A DNA stretch of 64,000 nt from Methylobacterium sp. 10 (GCF_000519085.1 NZ_KI912577.1:4272035-4336034), one strand, 5' to 3'; counted from the first letter of the stretch, positions 40,982 to 50,506 are shown. Notes: generated by a model from the letters alone, not told the origin. Program-made: numbers and translations.

Positions 40982-42712
40982 TCAGGGAGCGAGGTCGTGG
41001 ACCGGCTGCGTTGTGGTGGTGCGGTTGCTGTTGAGGACGGTGTTGCCGACCGGCGTCTGCTTCAGGGCCTCCACGTCGATCTGTGGGGGCGACGGGAGCT
41101 GCAGCTGCTCGCTCGTATAGGCCCAGGCCTGAGCGACCCGCTCCGGATCGTCGTTCAGCTTCAGACCGTAGCTCGGGACGATCTGCCGGAGCTTCGCCTG
41201 CCATTCAGGGGAAGAGACCTTCGAGGCGAACACCTTCTCCAGCACCTTCAGCATGATCGGGGCAGCGGTGGACGCGCCTGGCGAGGCGCCGAGTAGGGCC
41301 GCGATGCTGCCGTCCTTCGCGCTGACGATTTCCGTGCCGAGTTTCAGGACGCCGCCCTTCTCCTTGTCGCGCTTGATGATCTGCACGCGCTGGCCTGCCT
41401 GCCACAAGCGCCATTCGTCCTTCTTGGCCTTGGGGAAATACTCGCGCAGGGCGGCGATGCGGTCATCGTCCGAAAGCATCAGCTGACCGGCCAGATACTC
41501 CACCAACGGATATTCATCCACGCCCACGCGAACCATCGGCCAGACGTTGCTGGTGGTCGTCGAGGACAGGAGGTCGAAATAGGAGCCCTCCTTCAGGAAC
41601 TTGGTTGAGAAGGTCGCGAAGGGACCGAACAGAAGGACGCGCTTGCCGTCGAGAACGCGTGTGTCCAGATGCGGAACGGACATCGGCGGCGACCCGACCG
41701 AGGCCTTGCCGTAGGCCTTCGCCAGATGTTGCGTCGTCACATCGGGATTCTCGTTGACGAGGAACGAGCCGCCTACGGGGAAGCCCGCGTAATCGTCGCC
41801 TTCCGGAATGCCGGATTTCTGCAGGAGATGCAGGGATCCGCCGCCCGCGCCGATGAACACGAACTTGGCGTCGAAACTCTGCTCGGACCCGTCCTTGAGG
41901 TTCCGCGAGACCACGCGCCATGAGCCGTCGGGGTTCTTGTCGATGGTCCGGACCTCGGTCGAGGCCTTTAGCTCGAAATTCGGCTGGCTCTGCAGATGGG
42001 CGACGAACTGGCGGGTGATCTCGCCGAACTCCACGTCGGTGCCCAGCGACGTCCAGGTGGCTGCGATCTTCTGTTTGGGATCGCGCCCCTCCATCATGAG
42101 GGGAACCCATTTCCGGATCTGCTCGGGATCGGTCGAATAGTCCATGCCGGCAAAGAGCGGGCTTGCCTTGAGCGCGGCATGACGCTTCTTGAGAAAGGCG
42201 ACGTTCTCGTCACCCCACACGAAGCTCATATGCGGGGTATAGTTGATGAAGGAGCGCGGGTTCTTCAGGACGCCGTTACGAACCTGCCACGACAGGAACT
42301 GGCGAGTGACCTGGAAGGCCTCGTTGATCTCGACGGCCTTGGCGATCTCGATCTGCCCGTCCTTCTTCTCGGGCGTGTAGTTGAGCTCAGCGAGGGCGGA
42401 ATGGCCGGTGCCGGCGTTGTTCCAGCCGTTGGAACTCTCCTTCGCCACGCCGTCGAGCCGCTCGACCATCTGAATTGACCAGTTGGGTTCGAGTTCACGC
42501 AGCCAGACACCGAGCGTTGCGCTCATGATGCCGCCGCCGATCAGGAGGACATCGACCTTCTTCGCCGCGGGGGCGGCGAGGACAAGGGAGCCGGGCATGG
42601 CCACGGCCGCCATCCCGGTCAAGGCCGTGCCGAGGATCTGCCTGCGGTTCAAGGCAGGTGCCGTGGAGGAAATGTCCTTGGACGGGCGGGTATCGTTGTC
42701 ATCGGCGCTCAT
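40982..42712 (-). CDS. mqo: malate:quinone oxidoreductase
   Basis: FAD-dependent Mqo, 576 aa, oxidises malate to oxaloacetate and reduces quinone at the membrane. The FAD strand is 'VDVLLIGGGIMSATLGVWL', followed by 'ERLDGVAKESSNGWNNAGTGHSAL', 'GTDVEFGEITRQF', 'KFVFIGAGGGSLHLLQKSGI', 'GFPVGGSFLVNENPDV' and 'LFGPFATFSTKFLKEGS', all matching E. coli Mqo. The N-terminus carries LNRRQILGTALTGMAAVAM, a Tat-like signal. ATG 42712 has GAGG seven bases upstream. The gene is single and lies between rpsA and sppA, which are usually adjacent. Confidence 0.96.
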   Translation of the reverse strand: MSADDNDTRPSKDISSTAPALNRRQILGTALTGMAAVAMPGSLVLAAPAAKKVDVLLIGGGIMSATLGVWLRELEPNWSIQMVERLDGVAKESSNGWNNAGTGHSALAELNYTPEKKDGQIEIAKAVEINEAFQVTRQFLSWQVRNGVLKNPRSFINYTPHMSFVWGDENVAFLKKRHAALKASPLFAGMDYSTDPEQIRKWVPLMMEGRDPKQKIAATWTSLGTDVEFGEITRQFVAHLQSQPNFELKASTEVRTIDKNPDGSWRVVSRNLKDGSEQSFDAKFVFIGAGGGSLHLLQKSGIPEGDDYAGFPVGGSFLVNENPDVTTQHLAKAYGKASVGSPPMSVPHLDTRVLDGKRVLLFGPFATFSTKFLKEGSYFDLLSSTTTSNVWPMVRVGVDEYPLVEYLAGQLMLSDDDRIAALREYFPKAKKDEWRLWQAGQRVQIIKRDKEKGGVLKLGTEIVSAKDGSIAALLGASPGASTAAPIMLKVLEKVFASKVSSPEWQAKLRQIVPSYGLKLNDDPERVAQAWAYTSEQLQLPSPPQIDVEALKQTPVGNTVLNSNRTTTTQPVHDLAP

Positions 42713-43342
42713 CGCCATACCTCGTTTTGTGGAACACGTCCGGAGGACCCTCATCGGACGTCTGTCCGTCCAGGGCATCGGATCGAGAGGATCGGAGGAG
42801 CGCTTCTTCCCAAAGGGCATTCTTGCCCGGTGTGCTGGCTAGACCAGTCTACCGGATCGATGCCTTGCTGATCTCGACAGGTAACGGGATCGGCAATGGT
42901 CTTCCAGCTATTATTTGTCAGTCCCAAGATACGTTTGGTTGTTCTGATTTTCTCTCTGGAATATTTATAGACGAGGTATCCGTTCGACGCCTCATGACGC
43001 CGGTTATGTTTCCATAGCCTAACGAATTCAGCAGGACGGCCCGGCCATGATCGACGGCGAGCCGGCGCGAAGGGCATCAGCTAACCGCCAAGCGTCGGGG
43101 CTGTTTCGGCAGGTGGTCGTGCGGCCCGAATGTCCCATCCGGGCTGCCGTTCCGGAATCCCGTCCGGCACAGACGGTGTCTCGAACAGTGGCGTTTGCAG
43201 TTCGAGCCGATCCCTTGTTTGCCCGTCTCCTAGACGATGGACCGGCGGCCAACAATCTGCCGGCAGCCGCAATCCGTTCAAATGCCGGGTTTTGAAACTG
43301 CCGTGTCATGGCGCGTATGCCCGTAAGGGGCCATGTCGAGAC
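42713..43342. other. long intergenic region upstream of mqo
   Basis: About 630 bases without a convincing gene. Bases 42880-43020 are relatively AT-rich and probably contain the mqo promoter. An 82-codon plus-strand frame (43047-43295) has an unusual composition and no start context, so it is not called. Nothing else recognised. Confidence 0.35.
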
Positions 43343-43378
43343 AAAGAAAAACCCGCGCGGGAGGCGATCCCACGCGGG
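43343..43378 (-). terminator. rho-independent terminator of rpsA
   Basis: On the minus strand CCCGCGTGGGA (43378-43368) pairs with TCCCGCGCGGG (43362-43352) around TCGCC, with one wobble, followed by TTTTTCTTT. It lies 58 bases past the rpsA stop. Confidence 0.85.
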
Positions 43379-43436
43379 CTTTCAGGATGCGATCACCGGC
43401 TCGCGAGAGCCGGCGACCGTTCTGTCGGCGCCGGAC

Positions 43437-45167
43437 TTAGTCCTGCGCGTCGTCCTTGTCGTCGCTGGTGCGGGCCTTCTTGAAGGCGGCACCGAGGATC
43501 TCGCCGAGGGAGGCGCCGGAATCGGCGGAGCCGAACTGAGCCATCGCCTCTTTCTCCTCGGCCATTTCCAGGGCCTTGATCGAGAGCTGGACCCGACGCG
43601 CCTTGCGATCGAACTGGATCACGCGGGCATCGAACTTTTCCCCGGCGGCGAAGCGCTCGGGACGCTGATCGCCACGGTCGCGGGCGAGCTCGGCCCGGCG
43701 GATGAAGGTGGAGAGGTCGGTGTCGACGATCTTCACCTCGACGCCCGAATCCTTCACTTCCAGCACTTCGCAGGTCACGATCTGACCCTTCTTGAACTCG
43801 CCGGCCTCCGTGAAGGGGTCGCCGCCAAGCTGCTTCACGCCGAGCGAGATACGCTCCTTCTCGACGTCGACGTCGAGAACCTGGGCGCGCAGCATGTCGC
43901 CCTTCTTGAACTCTTCGATGACCTGTTCGCCGGGACGGTTCCAGTCGAGATCCGACAGGTGGACCATGCCGTCGACGTCGCCGTCGAGACCGATGAACAG
44001 ACCGAACTCGGTCTTGTTCTTGACCTCACCCTCGACCTCGGAGCCGACCGGATGCTGCTCGGCAAAGGCCTCCCAGGGGTTCTGGAGGGTCTGCTTGAGG
44101 CCGAGCGAGATGCGGCGCTTGACGGGATCGACTTCGAGGATCTGCACTTCCACTTCCTGCGAGGTGGAAACGATCTTGCCCGGATGGACGTTTTTCTTCG
44201 TCCAGGACATCTCGGAGACGTGGATCAGGCCTTCGATGCCCGGCTCCAGCTCCACGAAGGCGCCGTAATCGGTGATGTTGGTGACACGGCCCTTGAGCTT
44301 GGCGTCGACCGGGTAGCGCTGGGCGATACCCTCCCACGGATCGGCGAGCAGCTGCTTGATGCCGAGCGAGATGCGGTGGGTCTCGTGATTGATCTTGATG
44401 ATCTTGACCTTGACCGTCTGGCCGATGGTCACGACTTCGGACGGATGGTTCACGCGGCGCCACGCCATGTCGGTGACGTGGAGCAGGCCGTCGATCCCGC
44501 CGAGATCGACGAAGGCGCCGTACTCGGTGATGTTCTTGACGACGCCGTCGATGACCTGACCCTCTTCGAGGTTGGCCACGAGCTCGGAGCGCTGCTCGGC
44601 GCGGCTCTCTTCGAGGACGGTGCGGCGCGACACGACGATGTTGCCGCGGCGGCGATCCATCTTGAGGATCTGGAACGGCTGCGGGGTGCCCAGCAGCGGG
44701 GTGACGTCGCGGACGGGACGGATGTCCACCTGCGAGCGCGGCAGGAACGCCACGGCGCCGTCGAGGTCGACGGTGTAGCCGCCCTTGACCTGGTTGAAGA
44801 TCGCGCCGGTGACGCGCTCGTTGGCCTCGAAGGCCTTCTCGAGCTTGACCCAGCTCTCCTCGCGGCGCGCCTTGTCGCGCGAGATGACGGCCTCGCCGAG
44901 CGCGTTCTCGATGCGGTCGACATAGACCTCGACCTCGTCGCCGACGACGAGTTCGCCTTCGCGGCCGGGGCCGTTGAATTCCTTGAGGGCGACACGGCCT
45001 TCCGTCTTGGCGCCGATGTCGATGACGGCCACGTCCTTCTCGATCGCGACGACGCGACCCTTGACGACGGAACCTTCGGTGATCTCGTGCTCGAGGAAGC
45101 TCTCCTCGAGGAGAGCCGCGAAGTCGTCGCGGCTCGGGTTACGCTGCAGGGCGTTACCAGCGGTCAT
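43437..45167 (-). CDS. rpsA: 30S ribosomal protein S1
   Basis: S1, 576 aa, delivers mRNA to the 30S subunit. Six S1 repeats are visible, each with a variant of G-x-V-x-x-I-x-x-[FY]-G-[AV]-F-V: for example 'GVVKNITEYGAFVDLGGIDGLLHVTDMAWRR', 'GRVTNITDYGAFVELEPGIEGLIHVSEMSWTKK' and 'GEVKNKTEFGLFIGLDGDVDGMVHLSDLDWNR', with the later copies well conserved and the first two more divergent. The N-terminus 'DDFAALLEESF' carries the S2-binding motif. It usually follows cmk; here no cmk is upstream. A strong terminator follows the gene. Confidence 0.97.
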   Translation of the reverse strand: MTAGNALQRNPSRDDFAALLEESFLEHEITEGSVVKGRVVAIEKDVAVIDIGAKTEGRVALKEFNGPGREGELVVGDEVEVYVDRIENALGEAVISRDKARREESWVKLEKAFEANERVTGAIFNQVKGGYTVDLDGAVAFLPRSQVDIRPVRDVTPLLGTPQPFQILKMDRRRGNIVVSRRTVLEESRAEQRSELVANLEEGQVIDGVVKNITEYGAFVDLGGIDGLLHVTDMAWRRVNHPSEVVTIGQTVKVKIIKINHETHRISLGIKQLLADPWEGIAQRYPVDAKLKGRVTNITDYGAFVELEPGIEGLIHVSEMSWTKKNVHPGKIVSTSQEVEVQILEVDPVKRRISLGLKQTLQNPWEAFAEQHPVGSEVEGEVKNKTEFGLFIGLDGDVDGMVHLSDLDWNRPGEQVIEEFKKGDMLRAQVLDVDVEKERISLGVKQLGGDPFTEAGEFKKGQIVTCEVLEVKDSGVEVKIVDTDLSTFIRRAELARDRGDQRPERFAAGEKFDARVIQFDRKARRVQLSIKALEMAEEKEAMAQFGSADSGASLGEILGAAFKKARTSDDKDDAQD

Positions 45168-45451
45168 TCTGTCTCCTGACAGGCCTCATGGTCGAGGCCG
45201 GCGTCGGCGGTTCGTGTGACGGGGCACCCTCGGCGATCGCCGCCTACGAGGCCCCTGGAGGACCCAACAGGCTCACCCCCCGCAGGAGGGCCGACGCAAT
45301 CTGGAACAATGGTCGAGGGCCATTCCCCAACGGGCCGATGGCGGGACGAAAAGCCCGCGCACAGTCGAATCCGAAGGGAGGACGGCGCTCCCATAACCGA
45401 TCGCGTCCGTTTCGGCAACAGAACGCTTACGATCCCCGGCGAGGGACGCGT
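45168..45451. promoter_or_regulatory. rpsA upstream region
   Basis: About 280 bases with no plausible gene between rpsA and the next minus-strand gene. It should contain the rpsA promoter and leader; S1 represses its own translation in other bacteria. The minus-strand 84-codon frame here has no protein-like features. No clear hairpin or promoter was pinned down. Confidence 0.4.
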
Positions 45452-46030
45452 TCAAGCGAGCATCCACCGCGGCGTATCGGCGTGGCGCAGCCAGATCGCG
45501 GAGGCGACCGAGAGCGCCTCGAGCGGCATCTCCACGTCCCCGCGGCCCTTGTCCCAGAGTTCGATTCCGGAAAAGCCGATCTTGCGGATCGTCAGCCACG
45601 CGCCGAAGGGGAATGTCGCGTCAGTACCCTGACCGGGGCCGAAACACTCCTCGAAAGCCAGGGGATCGATCATCATCTGATCGTATTTCCGGAGGTGCTC
45701 CGCGATCGAGACCTTGGACCGGAACAGGATGCGGTCGCGGATGTGGGACGAGAAACAGGGCTCGTATTCCGTGAGCGTCATCCGGAGCTTGCCTCCGATG
45801 CGCAGATAGGGCGGGTTCGGCCCGGCCTCGCTGAAGTTGAGCGGGCTCCAGCCTTCTTCGTTCATCAGCGACTCGGCCAACGTCACCGGTTCTGATGCCA
45901 CCAGTCGCGGATCGGCGTCGGCAGCCGCCGTGTCGGGACCGGATCCCGCGGCCAGGATGTCGGACCCGATCGCGTGGCCGCCCGGCTCGTACTCCGCCAC
46001 GTCGTGTGCCGTTTCGTGAGAGGCCATCAT
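45452..46030 (-). CDS. hypothetical protein
   Basis: Unrecognised cytoplasmic-looking protein, 192 aa. The first 50 residues are low-complexity and acidic; the rest is globular: 'NFSEAGPNPPYLRIGGKLRMTLTEYEPCFSSHIRDRIL', 'SVALHLRKYDQMMIDP' style helices, and 'AWLTIRKIGFSGIELWDKGRGDVEMPLEALSVASAIWL'. GGGGCG lies just before the ATG; a second ATG one codon later is an alternative. No family known to me. It is upstream of rpsA and downstream of trcR in orientation. Confidence 0.7.
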   Translation of the reverse strand: MMASHETAHDVAEYEPGGHAIGSDILAAGSGPDTAAADADPRLVASEPVTLAESLMNEEGWSPLNFSEAGPNPPYLRIGGKLRMTLTEYEPCFSSHIRDRILFRSKVSIAEHLRKYDQMMIDPLAFEECFGPGQGTDATFPFGAWLTIRKIGFSGIELWDKGRGDVEMPLEALSVASAIWLRHADTPRWMLA

Positions 46031-46119
46031 TCGCCCCGTAAAAGTGTCCCCGGCAATCGAGGGCGATCAATATTGCGCATTTTCTTATGTTTGGCGATCA
46101 TGCAGCGCACCAAGACGAC

Positions 46120-46145
46120 AAAGGCGCCGCAACAGCGGCGCCTTT
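46120..46145 (-). terminator. hairpin downstream of trcR
   Basis: Perfect 11-bp stem AAAGGCGCCGC (46120-46130) / GCGGCGCCTTT (46135-46145) with a 4-base loop, 40 bases after the trcR stop. On the minus strand the tail is TTTGTCGTC, a weak T run. Confidence 0.65.
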
Positions 46146-46185
46146 GGTCTGATGTCTGTTGGTTGGCGGACGTTCGACGCGACGA

Positions 46186-46896
46186 CTACTCCTCGTCTTC
46201 GTCCTCGGGGCTGCGCATGCCCTTGAGCTTGGCGAAGACCGAATCCGCGTTGAGCTTCTCGTCGCGCTCGTTGCGGTGATGCTCGTCGGCTTCCTCGAAA
46301 TTGCCGGCGGTGGAGACTTCGGTCGGCAGCAGGGTCGCGCCGGCATCGGTGGGCAAGACAGCCGGGCGGTCCTTGGCGGCGCGCTGGACTTCGAAATCGA
46401 GGTCGATCTGCGTGCAGAGGCCGAGGGTCACCGGGTCCATCGGCTGCAGCGAGCCGGAATTCCAGTGGGTGCGCTCCCGGATCTGCTGGATCGTCGACTT
46501 GGTGGTGCCGACGAGTCGGATGACCTGCGCGTCCTTGAGCTCGGGGTGGTTGCGCAGCAGCCAGAGGATGGCGTTCGGCCGATCCTGGCGGCGCGACAGC
46601 GGTGTGTAGCGCGGCCCCTTGGTGGTGCGCTTGACCTCGGGCAGCTTCACCTTCGAGATGGCGACCTTGAGCTTGTAGTTGGGGGCGTTCTGCGCCTTCT
46701 CGATCTCGTCGCGGGTGAGCTGCCCGGTGGTGATCGGGTCGAGGCCCTTGATCCCGGCGGCGACTTCGCCATCGGCGATGCCCTTCACTTCGAGGGGATG
46801 CAGCTTGCAGAAATCGGCGATCTGCTCGAAGGCGAGGGACGTGTTCTCGACCAGCCAGACGGCGGTCGCCTTCGGCATCAGCGGACCTTGGGACAT
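46186..46896 (-). CDS. trcR: cell cycle transcriptional regulator TrcR (DUF1013)
   Basis: TrcR-family protein, 236 aa, conserved across Alphaproteobacteria. Visible core: 'PKATAVWLVENTSLAFEQIADFCKLHPLEVKGIADGEV', 'GLDPITTGQLTRDEIEKAQ', 'VKRTTKGPRYTPLSRRQDRPNAILWLLRNHPEL', 'AQVIRLVGTTKSTIQQIRERTHWN' (an HTH-like segment), and an acidic tail. Known from Caulobacter and Brucella as a cell-cycle regulator that acts with RNA polymerase. Its product length is normal. A second in-frame ATG at 46878 is an alternative start. Confidence 0.93.
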   Translation of the reverse strand: MSQGPLMPKATAVWLVENTSLAFEQIADFCKLHPLEVKGIADGEVAAGIKGLDPITTGQLTRDEIEKAQNAPNYKLKVAISKVKLPEVKRTTKGPRYTPLSRRQDRPNAILWLLRNHPELKDAQVIRLVGTTKSTIQQIRERTHWNSGSLQPMDPVTLGLCTQIDLDFEVQRAAKDRPAVLPTDAGATLLPTEVSTAGNFEEADEHHRNERDEKLNADSVFAKLKGMRSPEDEDEE

Positions 46897-47189
46897 GCTC
46901 TATGGCTCCGACGTTAGCGGGGGAACGGGCGGCGCCGGGCATCGGTCCGCAGGCTCCGGATGAATCGATCCGGAAGTCCCGTCTCACGCTCTCAAAAGGG
47001 GATCAGCGTATATAGGCGGCGGCCGAAGGGCGCGCAATTGCCTTCACGTCCGGTCATCGCCAATCGATGGCCTGATACGCGCGATCTCCCCTGGCGATTC
47101 GCAACCGTGCGGCGGAGTCTCGATGCCGCCCAACGACCGGCTCCAGCGCATCGGCGCGGTGGGGCGCCCGCGATACGCGGCGCCGACCG

Positions 47190-48134
47190 TCAGACGAACA
47201 GGCTCGAAACGCTCGATTCCGTCGCCGTTCGGCCGATGGCCTCACCCAAGAGCGGGGCGATGGTGGCCACGCGGATGTTGCGAGCGAGCTTGACCGCCTG
47301 CGTCGGCTGAATGGAATCGGTGATCACCAATTCCTTCATCCGCGATGCGGCGATGCGGGAGACCGCACCGCCCGAGAGCACCCCATGGGTGATGTAGGCC
47401 GACACATCCTTGGCGCCGGCGTTCAGGAGGGCCTCGGCGGCGTTCACCAGGGTGCCGCCGGAATCGACGATGTCGTCGACGAGGATGCAGGACCGACCCT
47501 CGACCTCGCCGATGATGTTCATGACCTCCGATTCGCCCGGGCGCTCCCGGCGCTTGTCGACGATGGCCAGCGTCGCGTCGATGCGCTTGGCGATGGCGCG
47601 GGCGCGGACCACGCCGCCGACATCGGGGGAGACGACCATCCATTCCTTCGGGTCTAGACGCTCCTTGATGTCGCGCACGATCACCGGGGCGGCGAAGAGG
47701 TTGTCGGTGGGAATGTCGAAGAAGCCCTGGATCTGTCCCGCATGGAGATCGAGGGTCATCACCCGGTCGGCACCTGCCTCGGTAATGAGGTTGGCCACGA
47801 GCTTGGCCGAGATTGGGGTGCGCCCGGAGGTGCGCCGGTCCTGCCGGGCATAGCCGAAATAGGGGATCACCGCCGTGATGCGCCGCGCCGAGGAGCGCCG
47901 TGCCGCGTCGATCATGATGAGCAGTTCCATCAGGTGATCGTTGGCGGGGAAGGAGGTCGACTGCACAATGAAGACGTCCTCGCCGCGGACATTCTCCTGC
48001 AGTTCGACGAAGATCTCCATGTCCGCGAATCGGCGGACCATGCACTTGGCCAGGGGAAGCTCGAGATAGGCGGAGATCGCCTCCGCCAGCGGACGGCTGG
48101 CATTTCCAGCGATGATCTTGATCGAGGACTTCAT
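47190..48134 (-). CDS. prs: ribose-phosphate pyrophosphokinase
   Basis: PRPP synthase, 314 aa, makes 5-phosphoribosyl-1-pyrophosphate for nucleotides, His and Trp. Motifs: 'MKSSIKIIAGNASRPLAEAI', 'RFADMEIFVELQENVRGEDVFIVQST', 'YFGYARQDRRTSGRTPISAKLVA' (ATP site), 'VMTLDLHAGQIQGFFDIPTDNL', 'VSPDVGGVVRARAIAKRID' and the PRPP loop 'CILVDDIVDSGGTLVNAA'. Complete length. No operon partner; the DUF4170 gene is 127 bases upstream on the same strand. Confidence 0.97.
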   Translation of the reverse strand: MKSSIKIIAGNASRPLAEAISAYLELPLAKCMVRRFADMEIFVELQENVRGEDVFIVQSTSFPANDHLMELLIMIDAARRSSARRITAVIPYFGYARQDRRTSGRTPISAKLVANLITEAGADRVMTLDLHAGQIQGFFDIPTDNLFAAPVIVRDIKERLDPKEWMVVSPDVGGVVRARAIAKRIDATLAIVDKRRERPGESEVMNIIGEVEGRSCILVDDIVDSGGTLVNAAEALLNAGAKDVSAYITHGVLSGGAVSRIAASRMKELVITDSIQPTQAVKLARNIRVATIAPLLGEAIGRTATESSVSSLFV

Positions 48135-48261
48135 GCCGCCGTCTTCATCTCACGATTCCTGTGCCGCGCCGGATACCGGCCCCCTCGGCGCGGCACCCCT
48201 TACAGGCCCCGACCCGGTGTCACAATGCCTTCACCGATCATGGCGGGCTGCCCTGCACAGA

Positions 48262-48489
48262 TCATGGCTCCAGCAGGCGGTGGAGATGGACGATGAAATA
48301 GCGAGTCTGAGCGCTGTCGACGGTGGCCTGCGCCTTGGATTTCCAGGCGCTCTGCGCGGAGGCATAGTCTGGAAAGATTCCGACGATGTCGAGCCCCTTC
48401 ACATCGCGGAAATTGATGCCTTCGAGGTTCTCGAGCTCGCCGCCGAAGACGAGGTGCAGCTTCTGTCCGCTATCGATCGTGGTGGTCAT
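48262..48489 (-). CDS. DUF4170 protein
   Basis: A 75 aa protein of the DUF4170 family: 'KLHLVFGGELENLEGINFRDVKGLDIVGIFPDYASAQSAW' followed by 'KAQATVDSAQTRYFIVHLHRLLEP'. Widespread in Alphaproteobacteria, function unknown. It is on the same strand as prs, upstream. Confidence 0.9.
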   Translation of the reverse strand: MTTTIDSGQKLHLVFGGELENLEGINFRDVKGLDIVGIFPDYASAQSAWKSKAQATVDSAQTRYFIVHLHRLLEP

Positions 48490-48661
48490 CGTTTCTCCTT
48501 GGCAGGCTGTGGGGCCGCTGGCACGGGGTAGGATCGAGGGTGCGGGGCCGACATGCGGCGCCGCGCTTTAGCGGTGTTCGAGACGCGAAGCGAGATACCG
48601 CGCGTCGTCAAGCATCCGCCGCGCCAGTTGTCTCAGGGCCGCCATGCGCCGGCCGCGGGAC

Positions 48662-50317
48662 TCACACTTCGAACAGGGATTGCTGAGGCGGGGCCCCCGC
48701 CGGCTTTCGCGGTGGCCGCTTGCGCTTCGGCGGTCCCTTCCCGCCGGGCGCCGCATCGTCCTGAGGTTCGGAGCGGACGAACCGGGTCCCATCCGCGAAC
48801 TCTATGCCGAGGCGCTGTCCCGGCGTCACCGAGGCGGCGGCACGCACCGGGGCCCCGTCCTCGTCGCGGACCAGGGCGAAGCCGCGGGCGAGGACGGCGC
48901 GGTAGCTCAGCGTGCCGAGGAGCGCTGCGAAATTGCCGAGCCTGTCGCTTCGGCGCTCGATCAGGCGACGGACCGCCTGGCCGAGCCGCGTATCGAGGGC
49001 GCCGAGGCGTTCGGAGCGGCGGGCGGTCTCCGTGCGGGCGCGAACGAGGGTCTGTTCGCGGGCGACGACGAGGCGCCGGCCGAGATAGGCCAGCGCCTCG
49101 CTCTTGCGCGTCGCGTAGTTCTGCAGGGCGGAACGAGGACGGTCGGCGACGAGGGCGAGGCGGCCGCGCGCCTGGGCCAGCCGCAATTCCGGCGGGTGCC
49201 GCCCGAGCCGATCGAGCAGGCGGCCGAACCGCGCCCGGTGGTCGCGCGCATTTCCGGCCAGCGCCGGCATGAGCCGGGCCTCGGCGAGGTCGAGCCGTTG
49301 GCGTTTTCCCGCGAGGAAGGCATCCGCCCCCGGCATGGCGCGCAGGAGCGCCCGTAGGTCGGAGCCTTCGCGGTCGAGCTTGCGCCGGACGGCTTCGCCT
49401 TGGCGGTGGCCGAGGTCGCGGATCTCGGCGACGAGATCCGCGCGAACGGGAACGGCCATCTCGGCGGCGCCCGTCGGCGTCGGCGCGCGGCGATCCGAGA
49501 CGAAATCAATCAGGGTGGTGTCGGTCTCGTGGCCCACCGCCGAAATCAGGGGGATGGTGCTCTCCGAGGCGGCGCGGACCACGATCTCTTCGTTGAACGC
49601 CCACAGATCCTCGATCGAGCCGCCGCCCCGCGCGACGATGAGCACGTCCGGCCGTGGGATCGCACCGTCCGGCACGAGCGCATTGAAGCCACGGATAGCG
49701 GCGGCGATCTCCTCGGCCGCCCCCTCCCCCTGGACACGCACCGGCCAGACCAGGACCGGTCGCGGGAAGCGATCTTCCAACCGGTGAAGAATGTCCCGGA
49801 TGACGGCGCCGGTGGGTGAGGTCACCACGCCGACGACCCGGGGAAGATAGGGGATCGCACGCTTGCGCTCGGTGGCGAACAGGCCTTCCGCCGCGAGGAC
49901 ACGCTTGCGCTCCTCCAGTAAAGCCATCCAGGCGCCGATCCCAGCGGGCTCGAGGGTCTCGACGACGATCTGATAAGACGACTTGCCGGCGAAGGTGGTG
50001 ATGCGCCCGGTGGCAACCACCTCCAGCCCCTCCTGGGGTCGCTGGCGCAGGCGGTTGAACGTTCCCTTCCAAACCACCGCGTCGATGCGGGCAGTGCCAT
50101 CCTTCAGCGAGAAATAGGCGTGTCCGGAGCCATGCTGGCCGCGATAGCCTGAAATCTCGCCGCGCAATCGGACATGGCCGAACGCATCTTCCAACGTCCG
50201 TTTCAGAGCCGAAGCGAGATCTCCCACGGACCATTCAGGTGCGTTGGAGACCGCCGGAGTCGAAGCGGTGGGATTTGAAGAGGCAGGATTTGAGGCGGGG
50301 GGAGGAACGAGGGCCAT
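48662..50317 (-). CDS. xseA: exodeoxyribonuclease VII large subunit
   Basis: XseA, 551 aa, the catalytic subunit of exonuclease VII (ssDNA to oligonucleotides). N-terminal OB fold: 'WSVGDLASALKRTLEDAFGHVRLRGEISGYR', 'GHAYFSLKD', 'WKG'. The catalytic domain has 'VVTSPTGAVIRDILHRLEDRFP', 'PDVLIVARGGGSIEDLWAFNEE' and 'SAVGHETDTTLIDFVSDRRAPTPTGAAEM' (the HET-D motif), then coiled coil, a C-terminal 'RGFALVRDEDG' and a basic Lys/Pro tail ending QQSLFEV. Start at ATG 50317; a longer frame to 50347 is possible. xseB is not in the window. Confidence 0.96.
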   Translation of the reverse strand: MALVPPPASNPASSNPTASTPAVSNAPEWSVGDLASALKRTLEDAFGHVRLRGEISGYRGQHGSGHAYFSLKDGTARIDAVVWKGTFNRLRQRPQEGLEVVATGRITTFAGKSSYQIVVETLEPAGIGAWMALLEERKRVLAAEGLFATERKRAIPYLPRVVGVVTSPTGAVIRDILHRLEDRFPRPVLVWPVRVQGEGAAEEIAAAIRGFNALVPDGAIPRPDVLIVARGGGSIEDLWAFNEEIVVRAASESTIPLISAVGHETDTTLIDFVSDRRAPTPTGAAEMAVPVRADLVAEIRDLGHRQGEAVRRKLDREGSDLRALLRAMPGADAFLAGKRQRLDLAEARLMPALAGNARDHRARFGRLLDRLGRHPPELRLAQARGRLALVADRPRSALQNYATRKSEALAYLGRRLVVAREQTLVRARTETARRSERLGALDTRLGQAVRRLIERRSDRLGNFAALLGTLSYRAVLARGFALVRDEDGAPVRAAASVTPGQRLGIEFADGTRFVRSEPQDDAAPGGKGPPKRKRPPRKPAGAPPQQSLFEV

Positions 50318-50371
50318 GGTGCGGCGGACGCTAGGCCGGGCCGGCAATGGGGTAAACCCCGGCGCCGTCCG

Positions 50372-50506
50372 CTAGAACATGAAGGCCAGCAGGAGAATGC
50401 CCGACAGGACGGGAGCGACTCCGATGGCGAGCGCCCAGGGCCAGAACCCCGGGACGTGCGGCGGTCTGTTGTCGTTGACGGGTCGGACCGAGGGTCGGCC
50501 ACTCAC
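50372..50506 (-). CDS. small single-helix membrane protein
   Basis: A 44 aa peptide from GTG 50506: 'MSGRPSVRPVNDNRPPHVPG' then FWPWALAIGVAPVLSGILLL and AFMF. A basic/Pro N-terminus and one transmembrane helix. The sequence is protein-like but there is no good ribosome binding site. It is on the same strand just upstream of xseA. Possible small membrane protein; unknown function. Confidence 0.45.
   Translation of the reverse strand: MSGRPSVRPVNDNRPPHVPGFWPWALAIGVAPVLSGILLLAFMF

Noticed and set aside
40604..41296. 230-codon plus-strand frame opposite the mqo 3' end and the sppA upstream region
   Set aside because: It overlaps the mqo coding region on the other strand and has no recognisable domain.
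43047..43295. 82-codon plus-strand frame between mqo and rpsA
   Set aside because: Composition is unlike neighbouring proteins and there is no start context or homologous motif.
48568..48645. 25-codon minus-strand ORF (MAALRQLARRMLDDARYLAS...) after xseA
   Set aside because: It could form a basic amphipathic helix, but there is no ribosome binding site and it is too short to support as a gene.
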